A stretch of 57,713 bases of DNA from an uncultured Bacteroides sp. (lineage in GTDB: Bacteria; Bacteroidota; Bacteroidia; Bacteroidales; Bacteroidaceae): the NCBI GenBank assembly GCA_947646015.1, contig CANSEY010000026.1, positions 1 to 57,713 of the forward strand, given 5' to 3'. Numbering within the stretch: the stretch's first letter is position 1; each line of letters begins with the position of its first letter. The position numbers were made by a program, and so were the translations under genes. Below, piece by piece: positions 48,346 to 57,566 of this stretch. Below the pieces are notes generated by a model. That model was not told where the DNA came from, did no database searches, and was given only the letters and a program-made list of their open reading frames with translations.

Positions 48346-49962
48346 ATGAGAAAGATAAAATTTATAAATCATATGGTGTTGTGTGTAGCTGCTATTGTTA
48401 CAACTTCATGCGGGGACCTGCTCGATCTCGCCCCGATAGACAATTATGGAAGCGGCAATTTCTGGAAGACGGAGGCCCAGGTCAGTGCATATGTGGATGG
48501 GCTTCATGATGCCTTAAGAGCTAAGGCCGGGCAGCACGTCATCACTTTTGGAGAATTGAGGGGGGGGCATTACAAGGATGGTGTAAGTGCAGATGGACTG
48601 ACTATTTCCAACGGTGCAATTATTTTACAGAATTTATCCAGAGAGACTCCTGGAGTTAGTAAATTTGGAGATATTTATGGTTGTATAACTAATATCAATC
48701 TTTTTATTGCCCATGTAACAGATGCCGCTTTTATGCCGGAGAATAAAAAGAATTATTATTTGGGACAGGCATATGGTCTTCGCGCCTTTTACTATTTTGA
48801 TCTTTATAGGGTCTATGGTGGGGTGCCCATTCGTTTGGGTGTGGAAGTTGTCGAAGGAGAGCTTGACCCGCTCAAACTTTCTTTGGGGAGGGCTAAACCC
48901 AGTGAAGTCATGGCACAGATTAAAAAGGATCTGGACACTTCACTTCAGTATTTTGGAGAACAATCAGGTTTCGACCCATATGGACACGGCAATAAGGTAT
49001 ACTGGTCAAAGGCCGCTACGGAATGTCTGGCCGGCGAGGTCTATTTATGGAATTCTAAAGTGACCATTGGTGATAACAAGGCCGATATATCAGATTTGTC
49101 AAAGGCTAAGCATTTCTTAAAAAATGTAGAGGGTAATTATGGACTCCAGTTGCAACAGGATTTTAAGCGTATATTCAGCACCGATAACGAAGGTAATAGT
49201 GAAGTGATATTGGCCGTTTCCTATATGGAGGGTGAAGCTGAAAATTCACTTCCTCGCGCATATACTTATTCCCTTGTTTCCGGGACGACCAATAAAGATA
49301 GTTACAGGGCGGATGGAAGTGTTTGGAATGATGCGCTTGATATACAGAATAACGGGCAGCAGCAGTATGAGTATAAGTTCGCCCTTTATGAGAAGTTTGA
49401 GGATAGTGATTCTCGTCGTGAAGCTACATTTATGCCTTCATATCGGAAAAAGGAAAGTGGAGAATTATACATATATGGTACCCATGTATGTAAGAATTTG
49501 GGTTCTCTCAATGCTCAGGGGAACAGAGTTTATGATGGTGATTTTATTCTTTATCGTTTATCCTGGGTATATCTGGCATTAGCCGAGATTGCTAATATGG
49601 AGAGTGATAATGTAAATGTTGAGAGATATATAAATTTAGTCAGAAATAGGGCGTATAAGTCTGAGACAGGTTCGCATATATATAAGGCATCTGATTTTCT
49701 AACTAATGAATTAGCTATTTTACATGAAAAGGATAAGGAGTTTGTACAGGAAGGACAGCGTTGGTGGGATTTGTGCCGCATGAAAAATGCAAAGGACGGA
49801 ATTCCATTAGTGTTCTGCAAAGAAGGGGATATTGAAGGTAAACGAGCGGTGCTTAATCAAGAAACTGAGGCATATAAAGTTTTGTGGCCGTTGGATAATG
49901 AGATACTTAATAATGATTCGGCCTTGGAACAGACCCCCGGTTACGAAAAGCAAGAAGAATAA
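48346..49962 (+). CDS. susD: SusD-family glycan-binding lipoprotein
   Basis: The 538-residue protein has a type II signal peptide (MRKIKFINHMVLCVAAIVTT then SC) and the TPR-based SusD fold, with FYYFDLYRVYGGVPIRLGV and the C-terminal RWWDLCRMKNA motif. It lies over the SusC barrel and captures glycan. It begins 14 bases after susC. A G-tract of eight bases at 48560-48567 falls in codons for Arg-Gly-Gly, a possible slippage site. Confidence 0.95.
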   Translation: MRKIKFINHMVLCVAAIVTTSCGDLLDLAPIDNYGSGNFWKTEAQVSAYVDGLHDALRAKAGQHVITFGELRGGHYKDGVSADGLTISNGAIILQNLSRETPGVSKFGDIYGCITNINLFIAHVTDAAFMPENKKNYYLGQAYGLRAFYYFDLYRVYGGVPIRLGVEVVEGELDPLKLSLGRAKPSEVMAQIKKDLDTSLQYFGEQSGFDPYGHGNKVYWSKAATECLAGEVYLWNSKVTIGDNKADISDLSKAKHFLKNVEGNYGLQLQQDFKRIFSTDNEGNSEVILAVSYMEGEAENSLPRAYTYSLVSGTTNKDSYRADGSVWNDALDIQNNGQQQYEYKFALYEKFEDSDSRREATFMPSYRKKESGELYIYGTHVCKNLGSLNAQGNRVYDGDFILYRLSWVYLALAEIANMESDNVNVERYINLVRNRAYKSETGSHIYKASDFLTNELAILHEKDKEFVQEGQRWWDLCRMKNAKDGIPLVFCKEGDIEGKRAVLNQETEAYKVLWPLDNEILNNDSALEQTPGYEKQEE

Positions 49963-49970
49963 ATGAGGGT

Positions 49971-50010
49971 ATCCGGTTGGAGGGGAAGGTATGTCTTATT
50001 CCAACCGGAT
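49971..50010 (+). terminator. Stem-loop between susD and GH16
   Basis: ATCCGGTTGGA (49971-49981) pairs with TCCAACCGGAT (50000-50010), an 11-bp perfect stem extended by one A-T pair, nine bases after the susD stop. No long T-run follows (GTACTTTTCC). It is likely an attenuator or mRNA-stabilising hairpin that gives more susCD than enzyme message. Confidence 0.6.
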
Positions 50011-50049
50011 GTACTTTTCCGTGTATTTAATTATATAAATAGAGATTGT

Positions 50050-50883
50050 ATGAAAATGAAATATTTTACTTTATTGTTTTTTTGTAGTTTATTTGTCGGA
50101 TGTTCAGATGAAACCTCTACCTCTTTTGTTAACAATCAAAACCAACAGGCTAGGGATACCATTGATAATGAGGATGATAATTCGTGGGTTTTAATTTTTG
50201 CAGATGAATTTAATATCGATGGGGCCGTTGACTCCAAGAAGTGGAATTATACTCCCAGGGGAGATGTTGCTCATGCCTATTATTATAAGCCGAATGATAC
50301 ATCCGTTGTTTGGTGTGAAGATGGCATGTTGAATCTCAAGTTTATGAAGGATGAAACAGATCCCCGCGGATATAAATCCGGAAGTATACGCACTGATGGG
50401 GGGAAATTTGATTTTACTTATGGTAAGGTAGAGGTCAAGGCCAAGTTTTCATCAGGGGACGGTTCATGGCCGGCTATATGGATGATGCCCGCCAGCTCAA
50501 AATATGGGAGATGGCCTGCAAGTGGTGAAATAGATATAATGGAGCATATAAAAGATTTAGATGTTGCTGTACAAACGGTACATACTACTGGTACGGAGCA
50601 AAAGACATATCCTTTTGGTCATTCAGGGTCTAAATTCAAGCGGGGTGAATGGAATATATGGGGAATAGAATGGAACGATAAGAAAATTGATTTTATGGTA
50701 AATGGAGAAGTTTGCGCAACCTATTATAACAAGGGTTTGGGCGCTGTACAATGGCCCTTTGATATTCCTTTCTTCTTGATATTGAATGTTGCAGGTGGAA
50801 AGGGGATGGCTGGTCCTATAAATGAGAAACATTTACCTTTTACCATGCAAGTTGATTATGTGCGGGTATATCAGTGGAAATAG
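50050..50883 (+). CDS. GH16 endo-glycosidase lipoprotein
   Basis: The 277-residue protein has a type II signal (MKMKYFTLLFFCSLFVGC), then a linker and a beta-jelly-roll. Catalytic residues Glu160, Asp162 and Glu165 are seen in SGEIDIMEHI, and the N-terminal strand reads WVLIFADEFNIDGAVDSKKW. Bacteroides GH16 proteins in mucin PULs are endo-acting beta-galactosidases on poly-LacNAc; I recall two such enzymes being described from B. fragilis, but the link to these genes is inferred. The lipid anchor suggests the cell surface. The ATG at 50050 is used since the upstream frame covers the susD hairpin. Confidence 0.88.
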   Translation: MKMKYFTLLFFCSLFVGCSDETSTSFVNNQNQQARDTIDNEDDNSWVLIFADEFNIDGAVDSKKWNYTPRGDVAHAYYYKPNDTSVVWCEDGMLNLKFMKDETDPRGYKSGSIRTDGGKFDFTYGKVEVKAKFSSGDGSWPAIWMMPASSKYGRWPASGEIDIMEHIKDLDVAVQTVHTTGTEQKTYPFGHSGSKFKRGEWNIWGIEWNDKKIDFMVNGEVCATYYNKGLGAVQWPFDIPFFLILNVAGGKGMAGPINEKHLPFTMQVDYVRVYQWK

Positions 50884-51002
50884 ATTTTGTAAAGCACGCT
50901 GGTAGAGGTTGACAAGATATATTCTATGATGTGATATGATAGGTAATTTATATTTTTCATTTTTTGACGTAAAAGTTTGTTTTAGGGGTGATCTCTATTG
51001 AA

Positions 51003-51036
51003 AGGATTTGTCGGCATTGTTGTGTCGACAAGTCCT
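51003..51036. repeat. Inverted repeat before the GH20 gene
   Basis: AGGATTTGTCG (51003-51013) and CGACAAGTCCT (51026-51036) pair with one T-G mismatch. There is no T-run. It is in the 256-base gap between GH16 and GH20, in which no other gene is visible, and could mark processing or termination. Confidence 0.45.
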
Positions 51037-51139
51037 CTTCGGTATTCTTGGGAAAGACGGATAATAATATTTCTCCACTCTCCCATAATGTGTTCTTGTC
51101 CTTCAAAGAGAAAAAGTTTAATGCAATAATTGTATCTTG

Positions 51140-53500
51140 ATGAATATTAAAAAAAGTATCTTGTTTTTATGCGCAGGCATATTCTTGATTTCGTCACTCT
51201 CGTGTAGAGAGGGCGGACATGTTGCGAAATCATATAATGCCGGCATTAATATCATTCCCACGCCCCGCTCTTTAGAAAAGCGTGAGGGAAGTTTCAAATT
51301 GTCCGATGGTGTTTCTATAGGAGCCATTACCCCTGAGGCAAAAAAGATTGCAACGTATTTTGCCGCTAAAATCAGTCTGGCAACCGGGTACGATGTCAAG
51401 GTGGAGGATAAAGGAGAAATTACTCTAGTACTGGATTCTTGTGCAACGTTCTCTCCGGAAGGCTATGCATTGGATGTGGAATCATCCCGTGTGCAGGTAA
51501 CAGCGTGTTCTCCCCGGGGATTATTTTACGGGATGCAGAGTTTTCTGCAGTTGCTTCCGGCAGAAATAGAAAGTGCCGGGATCGTGCGGGATGTTGACTG
51601 GGAGGCTCCTGCCGCCAATATTATCGACTCGCCACGTTTTGCATACCGCGGAATACATATGGATCCTTGCCGCCATTTTATGACGGTTGAAGAAGTGAAG
51701 AAGCAGATAGATGTTTTATCCATGTTCAAAATAAATACGATTCACTGGCATCTGACGGACGACCAGGGATGGCGTATTGAAATAAAACAATATCCAGGAT
51801 TGGCGGAGATCGGCGGCAGGCGTATTGAAGGGGAAGGCGTGGAATACGGCCCCTTTTATTATACTCAGGAAGAGATCAAGGACATTGTCTCGTATGCGGC
51901 CGAGCGTTTTATCACCATTATTCCGGAATTAGAAATTCCGGGACATGAACTTGCGGCTATATCCGCCTATCCCGGGCTGTCCTGTAAGGGAGACCCCGTT
52001 ACCCCTCGGAATATTTGGGGAGTGGAGGATATCGTAATGTGTCCGGGTAAGGAGAGTGTTTTTACATTCCTGGAAAATGTCATTGATGAGATGGTTGCCC
52101 TTTTTCCGGGCACCTATTTCCATATTGGCGGTGATGAATGCCCCAAAGAGAGTTGGAAGTCCTGTCCCCTTTGTCAGAAGCGTATTCTGGAGGAGGGAAT
52201 AAAGCCTGATGGCAAGCATACTTCAGAGCAGTTGCTGCATACTTACGTTGTGGAGCGCATAGGGAAATATTTAGCCCGATATGATAAAAAAATAATCGGT
52301 TGGGATGAGATTCTGGAAGGCAAGCCTGACTCCACGGCGACCATTATGTCATGGCGGGGTGATGCCGGCGGTATATCGGCCGCTTTATCGGGACATGATG
52401 CGATAATGTCTCCCGGTCCGAACGGGCTCTATCTGGATTATTATCAGGGGGACAGCAAGATTGAGCCTATAGCTATCGGCGGTTGTTCGACTTTGGAAAA
52501 AGTGTATAATTACAATCCCGTACCCGACACATTGGTGCTTATTGGGAAGGACCATCATATAATAGGGGTTCAGGCTAATAATTGGAGTGAATATTTTTAT
52601 AATAATGATATCCGTGAGTATCACATGTATCCCCGTTCCTTGGCTTTGGCGGAAGTCGCCTGGACTGATGCCAAACGCAAGAATTACGTGGATTTTGAAC
52701 GGCGTATCAACAACGCGTATGTCCGTCTGGACGGACATGGCGTCAATTACCACATTCCATTGCCGGAGCAGCCGGGCGGTTCTTGTGACCATATCGCTTT
52801 TACAGACAGTGTGTCTCTGGAATTTACCACGAGCCGTCCTATTAGCTTAGTTTATACGCTTGACGGTACTGAACCTGGAGTATCCTCGGAAATTTATACT
52901 TCTCCTCTTTCTTTTTATCAGAACGGTATCCTTAAGATCGCTTCGTTGCTATCCTCTGGAAAACTGAGCAAAGTGCGTACAATCCAGATAGAGAAGCAGG
53001 TACTTTTGCCTGCTGTGGATGTAGAAGGGAGTTTTCATGGGTTAAATATGGAAGTGACATACGGTATGTTTCTTAATATGCAGGAGTTTATGAAAACGGG
53101 CAAGAGTGTGGATGTCAGTACGGATATCAGAGAAACGGGGGAATTAACGTCATTCGTGCCTTCTACGAATTCTATGCGAGACGTAAGACAATATGCTGCT
53201 GTGGCCACTGGATTTATTGATATTCCTGAAAATGGTGTTTACTTTTTCTCCTCTGATCTGGAAGAGGTTTGGGTCGGCGGAAAATTACTTGTAAACAATG
53301 GTGGAGAGGTGAAACGTCATTCCCGAAATGACCGCTCCATTGCTTTGGAGAAGGGGATGCATGAGTTGAAACTCGTTTTCTTGGGGCACATCATCGGAGG
53401 ATGGCCTTCGAACTGGAATAACGGAGTTGTCATGCTGCGAAAGTCTGATGAGAAAAAATTCCGAAAAATAACAAGTGACATGCTTTGGAGAAAAAAGTAG
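51140..53500 (+). CDS. Beta-N-acetylhexosaminidase, GH20
   Basis: The 786-residue protein has a type II signal (MNIKKSILFLCAGIFLISSL then SC), a GH20b N-terminal domain (about residues 35-155), the catalytic barrel with Asp342-Glu343 in HIGGDECPKESW, and HWHLTDDQGWRIEIKQYPG upstream. C-terminal domains include a chitobiase-like sandwich (YTLDGTEPGVSSEIYTSP) and a PA14-like region near residue 700. It removes terminal GlcNAc or GalNAc. In this PUL it should act after galactosidase action on LacNAc units. Confidence 0.93.
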   Translation: MNIKKSILFLCAGIFLISSLSCREGGHVAKSYNAGINIIPTPRSLEKREGSFKLSDGVSIGAITPEAKKIATYFAAKISLATGYDVKVEDKGEITLVLDSCATFSPEGYALDVESSRVQVTACSPRGLFYGMQSFLQLLPAEIESAGIVRDVDWEAPAANIIDSPRFAYRGIHMDPCRHFMTVEEVKKQIDVLSMFKINTIHWHLTDDQGWRIEIKQYPGLAEIGGRRIEGEGVEYGPFYYTQEEIKDIVSYAAERFITIIPELEIPGHELAAISAYPGLSCKGDPVTPRNIWGVEDIVMCPGKESVFTFLENVIDEMVALFPGTYFHIGGDECPKESWKSCPLCQKRILEEGIKPDGKHTSEQLLHTYVVERIGKYLARYDKKIIGWDEILEGKPDSTATIMSWRGDAGGISAALSGHDAIMSPGPNGLYLDYYQGDSKIEPIAIGGCSTLEKVYNYNPVPDTLVLIGKDHHIIGVQANNWSEYFYNNDIREYHMYPRSLALAEVAWTDAKRKNYVDFERRINNAYVRLDGHGVNYHIPLPEQPGGSCDHIAFTDSVSLEFTTSRPISLVYTLDGTEPGVSSEIYTSPLSFYQNGILKIASLLSSGKLSKVRTIQIEKQVLLPAVDVEGSFHGLNMEVTYGMFLNMQEFMKTGKSVDVSTDIRETGELTSFVPSTNSMRDVRQYAAVATGFIDIPENGVYFFSSDLEEVWVGGKLLVNNGGEVKRHSRNDRSIALEKGMHELKLVFLGHIIGGWPSNWNNGVVMLRKSDEKKFRKITSDMLWRKK

Positions 53501-53530
53501 AGCTTATAATCTTTTTAAAAATATAATCAT

Positions 53531-54391
53531 ATGAGACGAATTTTATATTGTTTTCTGTTTATTGCAGGCGGGGGTATTATCCATGCATCTGCCAGAGAAG
53601 AAAGAGTAGGGACAGAGGATCGGATTAAACCGGATAGTGTTTTATTTGTTGACAGTTTTGACGGTAGCTCCGTCGTGCCCGATACAGCAGTCTGGAAACT
53701 TTGTACGTATGCTAACAATGCCTGGTCACAGTGGTTTAGGGATGTGAATGGTTATGAAAACGTAAAAGTGGAGGATGGTTATTTGAAGTTGAGGGCCTGT
53801 AAGGATAACGGGACTTATAAAAATGGCGGGGTATTCTCCAAAATCGGTTTTCCCTGTGGTACACGTTTGGAAGTTAAAGCCAGATTAACCAAATTGGTTC
53901 GTGGAGGTTTTCCCGCTATCTGGCAAATGCCCATAGGAGCACCGGAATGGCCCAGAGGGGGAGAAATAGATCTTATGGAATGGGTTCAAGGAACTCCCTT
54001 GCAGATCTATCAGACAGTACATACTTATTATATAAACGGAGCAAACGGTTCTGCGGGCGTAACTAACAAGAATCCTGATAAAAACTTTGATGTGACTAAG
54101 GATCATGTATATGCAGTGGAGCGTACTGAAAAGGAAGTTATATTCTATGTCGACGGCAAAGAGACCTGGAGATATGGGAATCAATACTTGGATGAGGGGA
54201 AATTACAGTATCCGTTTTGTGAATATCCCTTCAATATAATTCTGAACTTCTCGTTGGGAGGCGAATTGAATGGCAGGATGACATGGTCGGGAGAAATCTG
54301 TGATGAAGATTTGCCGGGAGAGATGTGGGTTGACTGGGTGCGTGTTGTGTCGTTAAATAATGAAAATCAGTCCGATACGGGCGATAAATAA
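53531..54391 (+). CDS. GH16 endo-glycosidase, second
   Basis: The 286-residue protein has a signal peptide (MRRILYCFLFIAGGGIIHAS) without a clear lipobox, so periplasmic or soluble export is likely. The jelly-roll has Glu145, Asp147 and Glu150 in GGEIDLMEWV, and DSVLFVDSFDGSSVVPDT begins the domain. Sequence differs strongly from the first GH16, suggesting a different product size or location. Its C-terminal codons (NENQSDTGDK) are found again at about 55430-55460 in the relic, showing duplication. Confidence 0.88.
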   Translation: MRRILYCFLFIAGGGIIHASAREERVGTEDRIKPDSVLFVDSFDGSSVVPDTAVWKLCTYANNAWSQWFRDVNGYENVKVEDGYLKLRACKDNGTYKNGGVFSKIGFPCGTRLEVKARLTKLVRGGFPAIWQMPIGAPEWPRGGEIDLMEWVQGTPLQIYQTVHTYYINGANGSAGVTNKNPDKNFDVTKDHVYAVERTEKEVIFYVDGKETWRYGNQYLDEGKLQYPFCEYPFNIILNFSLGGELNGRMTWSGEICDEDLPGEMWVDWVRVVSLNNENQSDTGDK

Positions 54392-54480
54392 ATATCATTT
54401 GTTACAAGGCTGTTTTAAAACTGAAAGGTAATAAGTGTAAACAATATATGTGTATAATTTAATTTTATAAGATTTCATAT

Positions 54481-55040
54481 GAAGATTTTTTGCCTTCTAC
54501 TATTGTTGCTTTGCTCAATGAATTCCATGTCTCAGGAAAAAATTCCTTTCGAGATCAGGGATGGACATTTTTATCGGTATGGGGAGAAACCCCTATTCTT
54601 TCTAGAGAGATGCATTATGTCCGTATACCACACTAATATTGGCGCCACCGCTTGCAAATGATGAAAGTAATGGGCTTAATACCGTGGCAACGTATGTTTT
54701 TGGGAATCTCCACGAGGTTGAACCAATTTTTCCGAAGATGAGAATCTGGCGGAATATATAAGGATTGTCGGGGAGGAAGTGATGATGGTCATCCTTCGTC
54801 CCGGACCTTATGTTTGTGCCGAGTGGGAATTCGGCGGGTATCCTTGGTGGCTGCAGAATATACCAGGTATGGAAAATAAAGAGGGATAATACGGAGTTTC
54901 TGAAATATACGAAAAAATATATTGATTGTCTGTTTCGGGAACTACTCTCTTGTAATATATCAAGGGTGGCCCTATCATTATGGTACAGTGTGAAAATGAG
55001 TTTGGCTCATACGTTTCCTAGCGTAGGGATATTTTTATCA
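54481..55040 (+). pseudogene. GH35 beta-galactosidase, decayed and truncated copy
   Basis: This copy starts MKIFCLLLLLLCSMNSMSQE and is nearly identical in DNA to the first 560 or so bases of the intact GH35 at 55535. Frameshifts appear near 54586 (GEKPLFF in place of GETTPIL), near 54670 and near 54720-54745. It ends at about 55040 after GEFGSYV-equivalent DNA, before the second catalytic Glu. It arose by tandem duplication; the upstream 90 bases are also shared. Confidence 0.88.
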
Positions 55041-55114
55041 ATAAACAATATATTTGTATAAATGTTGCTAAACATATGTCTATTAGTAAAAAAGATAGTA
55101 ACATTGGACAATAC

Positions 55115-55169
55115 ATGAGTTATTTTACATGATTTTTGATCTTTCTTTGTGTGTTCCAATTTAATTTTG
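55115..55169 (+). promoter_or_regulatory. Candidate HTCS operator (copy B) and -7 box in the relic
   Basis: Box 55115-55140 has ATGA at 55115 and 55129 with ATTTTTGAT at its end, then 21 bases, then TAATTTTG (55162-55169, a perfect TAnnTTTG). It closely matches copy A of the sialidase. It sits 366 bases upstream of the intact GH35 gene and could drive it. Confidence 0.65.
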
Positions 55170-55460
55170 CAAAAAATAAATGATATATATATCTTATATT
55201 TTTGTTTCTTAAGATATCATCTTGGTTCGTGTGGGATAGTGCGCTAAGGAAATATGCTATTTTTAATGCGTTTGACCACTGCAAATCGGATAGTGTTTTA
55301 CTGGCAGGCAGTTATGATGAGTTTTTCGTCATAACAGATAAGGGGGGGGGGAACTTTATAGGTACGCTAATGTCTAGCCATAATATTCCAAGGATGTGAA
55401 GGAGTACGAAAATGTAAAAGTGAAAAAATGGGAATGAGTCTGATACGGGCGATAAATAAA
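55170..55460 (+). pseudogene. Chimeric relic of sialidase and GH16 genes
   Basis: The first part resembles sialidase DNA: TATTTTTAATGCGTTTGAC followed by CACTGC (55260-55284) matches 38215-38238 with one change. It joins GH16 DNA: KSDSVLLAGSYD (55286 on) matches KPDSVLFVDSFD. Then GGATGTGAA and TACGAAAATGTAAAAGTG (55393-55425) match 53740-53770, and the last part matches the 3' end of GH16 (54365-54395). A run of nine G is at 55342-55350. No protein can be made from it. The order of pieces shows successive internal deletions. Confidence 0.72.
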
Positions 55461-55534
55461 TATCATTTGTTACGTAGGACTGAAAAGTAAAAGTATAAAC
55501 AATATGTGTATAATTTAATTCTATAAGATTTCAT

Positions 55535-57409
55535 ATGAAGATTTTTTGCCTTCTACTATTGTTACTTTGCTCAATGAATTCCATGTCTCAGGAAAAAATT
55601 CCTTTTGAGATCAGGGATGGACATTTTTATCGGTATGGGGAGACAACCCCTATTCTTTCTGGAGAGATGCATTATGCCCGTATACCACACCAATATTGGC
55701 GCCACCGCTTGCAGATGATGAAAGGAATGGGACTTAATACCGTGGCAACGTATGTTTTTTGGAATCTTCATGAGGTTGAACCTGGAAAATGGGATTTTTC
55801 CGGAGATAAGAATTTGGCAGAATATATAAGGATTGCCGGGGAAGAAGGGATGATGGTCATCCTTCGTCCCGGACCTTATGTTTGTGCCGAGTGGGAATTC
55901 GGCGGGTATCCTTGGTGGCTGCAGAATATACCAGGTATGGAAATAAGGAGGGATAATACGGAGTTTCTGAAATATACGAAAAAATATATTGATCGTCTGT
56001 ATCAGGAAGTGGGCCCCCTGCAATGTACCAAAGGTGGTCCTATCATTATGGTGCAGTGTGAAAATGAGTTTGGCTCATACGTTTCCCAGCGTAAAGATAT
56101 ATCGTTTGAAGAGCACCGTTCCTATAATGCAAAGATCAAAGGGCAGCTGGCTGATGCCGGATTTACCGTTCCGTTGTTCACCTCCGATGGAAGTTGGTTG
56201 TTTGAGGGCGGGTGTGTGGCAGGTGCCCTGCCTACGGCCAATGGGGAGAGTGATATCGCTAATCTTAAAAAGGTGGTGAACCAGTATCATGGTGGCAAAG
56301 GACCGTATATGGTTGCAGAGTTTTATCCGGGCTGGCTGTCGCATTGGGGAGAACCGTTTCCTCAGGTCTCTGCCTCGGAAATCGCCCGCCAGACTGAGGC
56401 TTATCTGCAAAATGATGTTTCATTTAATTTTTATATGGTGCATGGAGGAACGAACTTTGGTTTTACCAGCGGTGCCAATTATGACAAGAAAAGGGATATA
56501 CAGCCTGATTTGACCAGTTATGACTATGATGCTCCTATCAGCGAGGCCGGTTGGATCACTCCAAAATATGATTCTATACGTTCCGTCATCCAGAAATATG
56601 TGAAATATCCCATACCTACTCCTCCTGCCCCTATACCGGTTATAGAAATCTCTTCGATAAAACTGGAGAGGGTAGTTGATGCCCTGCTTCTTGCACAAAG
56701 TATACAACCAGTGAACGCCTCTACTCCTCTGACGTTCGAGCAACTTAATCAGGGATATGGTTACGTTTTGTACACCCGTCATTTCAATCAACCTATCAGT
56801 GGAATCCTTGAAATCCCAGGATTACGTGATTATGCCGTGGTTTATGTAGATGGTGAGAAAATAGGTGTTTTAAATCGCAATACCAGAACATATTCTATGG
56901 AGATAGATATCCCGTTCAATGCCACTTTACAGATTTTGGTGGAGAATATGGGACGTATCAACTATGGAAGTGAGATTGTATATAACACAAAGGGGATTAT
57001 CAGTCCTGTCACTGTTGCCGGTAAAGAAATTACGGGTGGCTGGAATATGTATCGGTTACCAATGGATAAATGTCCTGTATTGACTGAATTTGGCGATAAT
57101 GTCTGCAGGAACACACCTTTGCAGGCTGTTCAATTCAAGGATCGCCCGGTTATTTATGAGGGAGAATTCACATTGGATCAACCGGGAGATACCTTTATCG
57201 ATATGCGTGCATGGGGAAAAGGGGTTATTTTTATAAATGGTAAACACATCGGCCGTTATTGGAAAGTGGGACCACAACAGACTCTTTACATTCCGGGTGT
57301 ATGGTTAAGAAAAGGTGAAAATAAGATTGTAATTTTTGAACAGTTGAATGAGGTTTCCCAACAGAACGTCAATACGGTCCGAAAACCCGTGTTAATGAAT
57401 TTAAAATAG
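55535..57409 (+). CDS. Beta-galactosidase, GH35
   Basis: The 624-residue secreted protein (signal MKIFCLLLLLLCSMNSMSQ) has a GH35 barrel with acid/base Glu178 in MVQCENEFGSYV and nucleophile Glu262 in YMVAEFYPGWLSH. RPGPYVCAEWEFGGYPWWL is a family signature. The C-terminal beta-sandwich domains (about residues 400-624) include FINGKHIGRYWKVGPQQTLY. It removes terminal beta-galactose, probably from glycans cleared of sialic acid. It is the intact member of a tandem pair. Confidence 0.93.
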   Translation: MKIFCLLLLLLCSMNSMSQEKIPFEIRDGHFYRYGETTPILSGEMHYARIPHQYWRHRLQMMKGMGLNTVATYVFWNLHEVEPGKWDFSGDKNLAEYIRIAGEEGMMVILRPGPYVCAEWEFGGYPWWLQNIPGMEIRRDNTEFLKYTKKYIDRLYQEVGPLQCTKGGPIIMVQCENEFGSYVSQRKDISFEEHRSYNAKIKGQLADAGFTVPLFTSDGSWLFEGGCVAGALPTANGESDIANLKKVVNQYHGGKGPYMVAEFYPGWLSHWGEPFPQVSASEIARQTEAYLQNDVSFNFYMVHGGTNFGFTSGANYDKKRDIQPDLTSYDYDAPISEAGWITPKYDSIRSVIQKYVKYPIPTPPAPIPVIEISSIKLERVVDALLLAQSIQPVNASTPLTFEQLNQGYGYVLYTRHFNQPISGILEIPGLRDYAVVYVDGEKIGVLNRNTRTYSMEIDIPFNATLQILVENMGRINYGSEIVYNTKGIISPVTVAGKEITGGWNMYRLPMDKCPVLTEFGDNVCRNTPLQAVQFKDRPVIYEGEFTLDQPGDTFIDMRAWGKGVIFINGKHIGRYWKVGPQQTLYIPGVWLRKGENKIVIFEQLNEVSQQNVNTVRKPVLMNLK

Positions 57410-57566
57410 TATTATCGATATAATGGTTGTATTTATAAGCACTGATATTTGTGCTGTTTGTGTCTAGGTTGAAAATGGATGATCGGAAAAATCTGCCGGT
57501 GGTTTCTTCCAATTGTATTAATTTATTTTGATGTTTTTAGTGTGTTCAATCAAAGAAATACGAATA

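Noticed and set aside
54810-55061. An 83-residue open frame in the decayed GH35
   Set aside because: It is a shifted frame of GH35 DNA; the true reading is broken by frameshifts.
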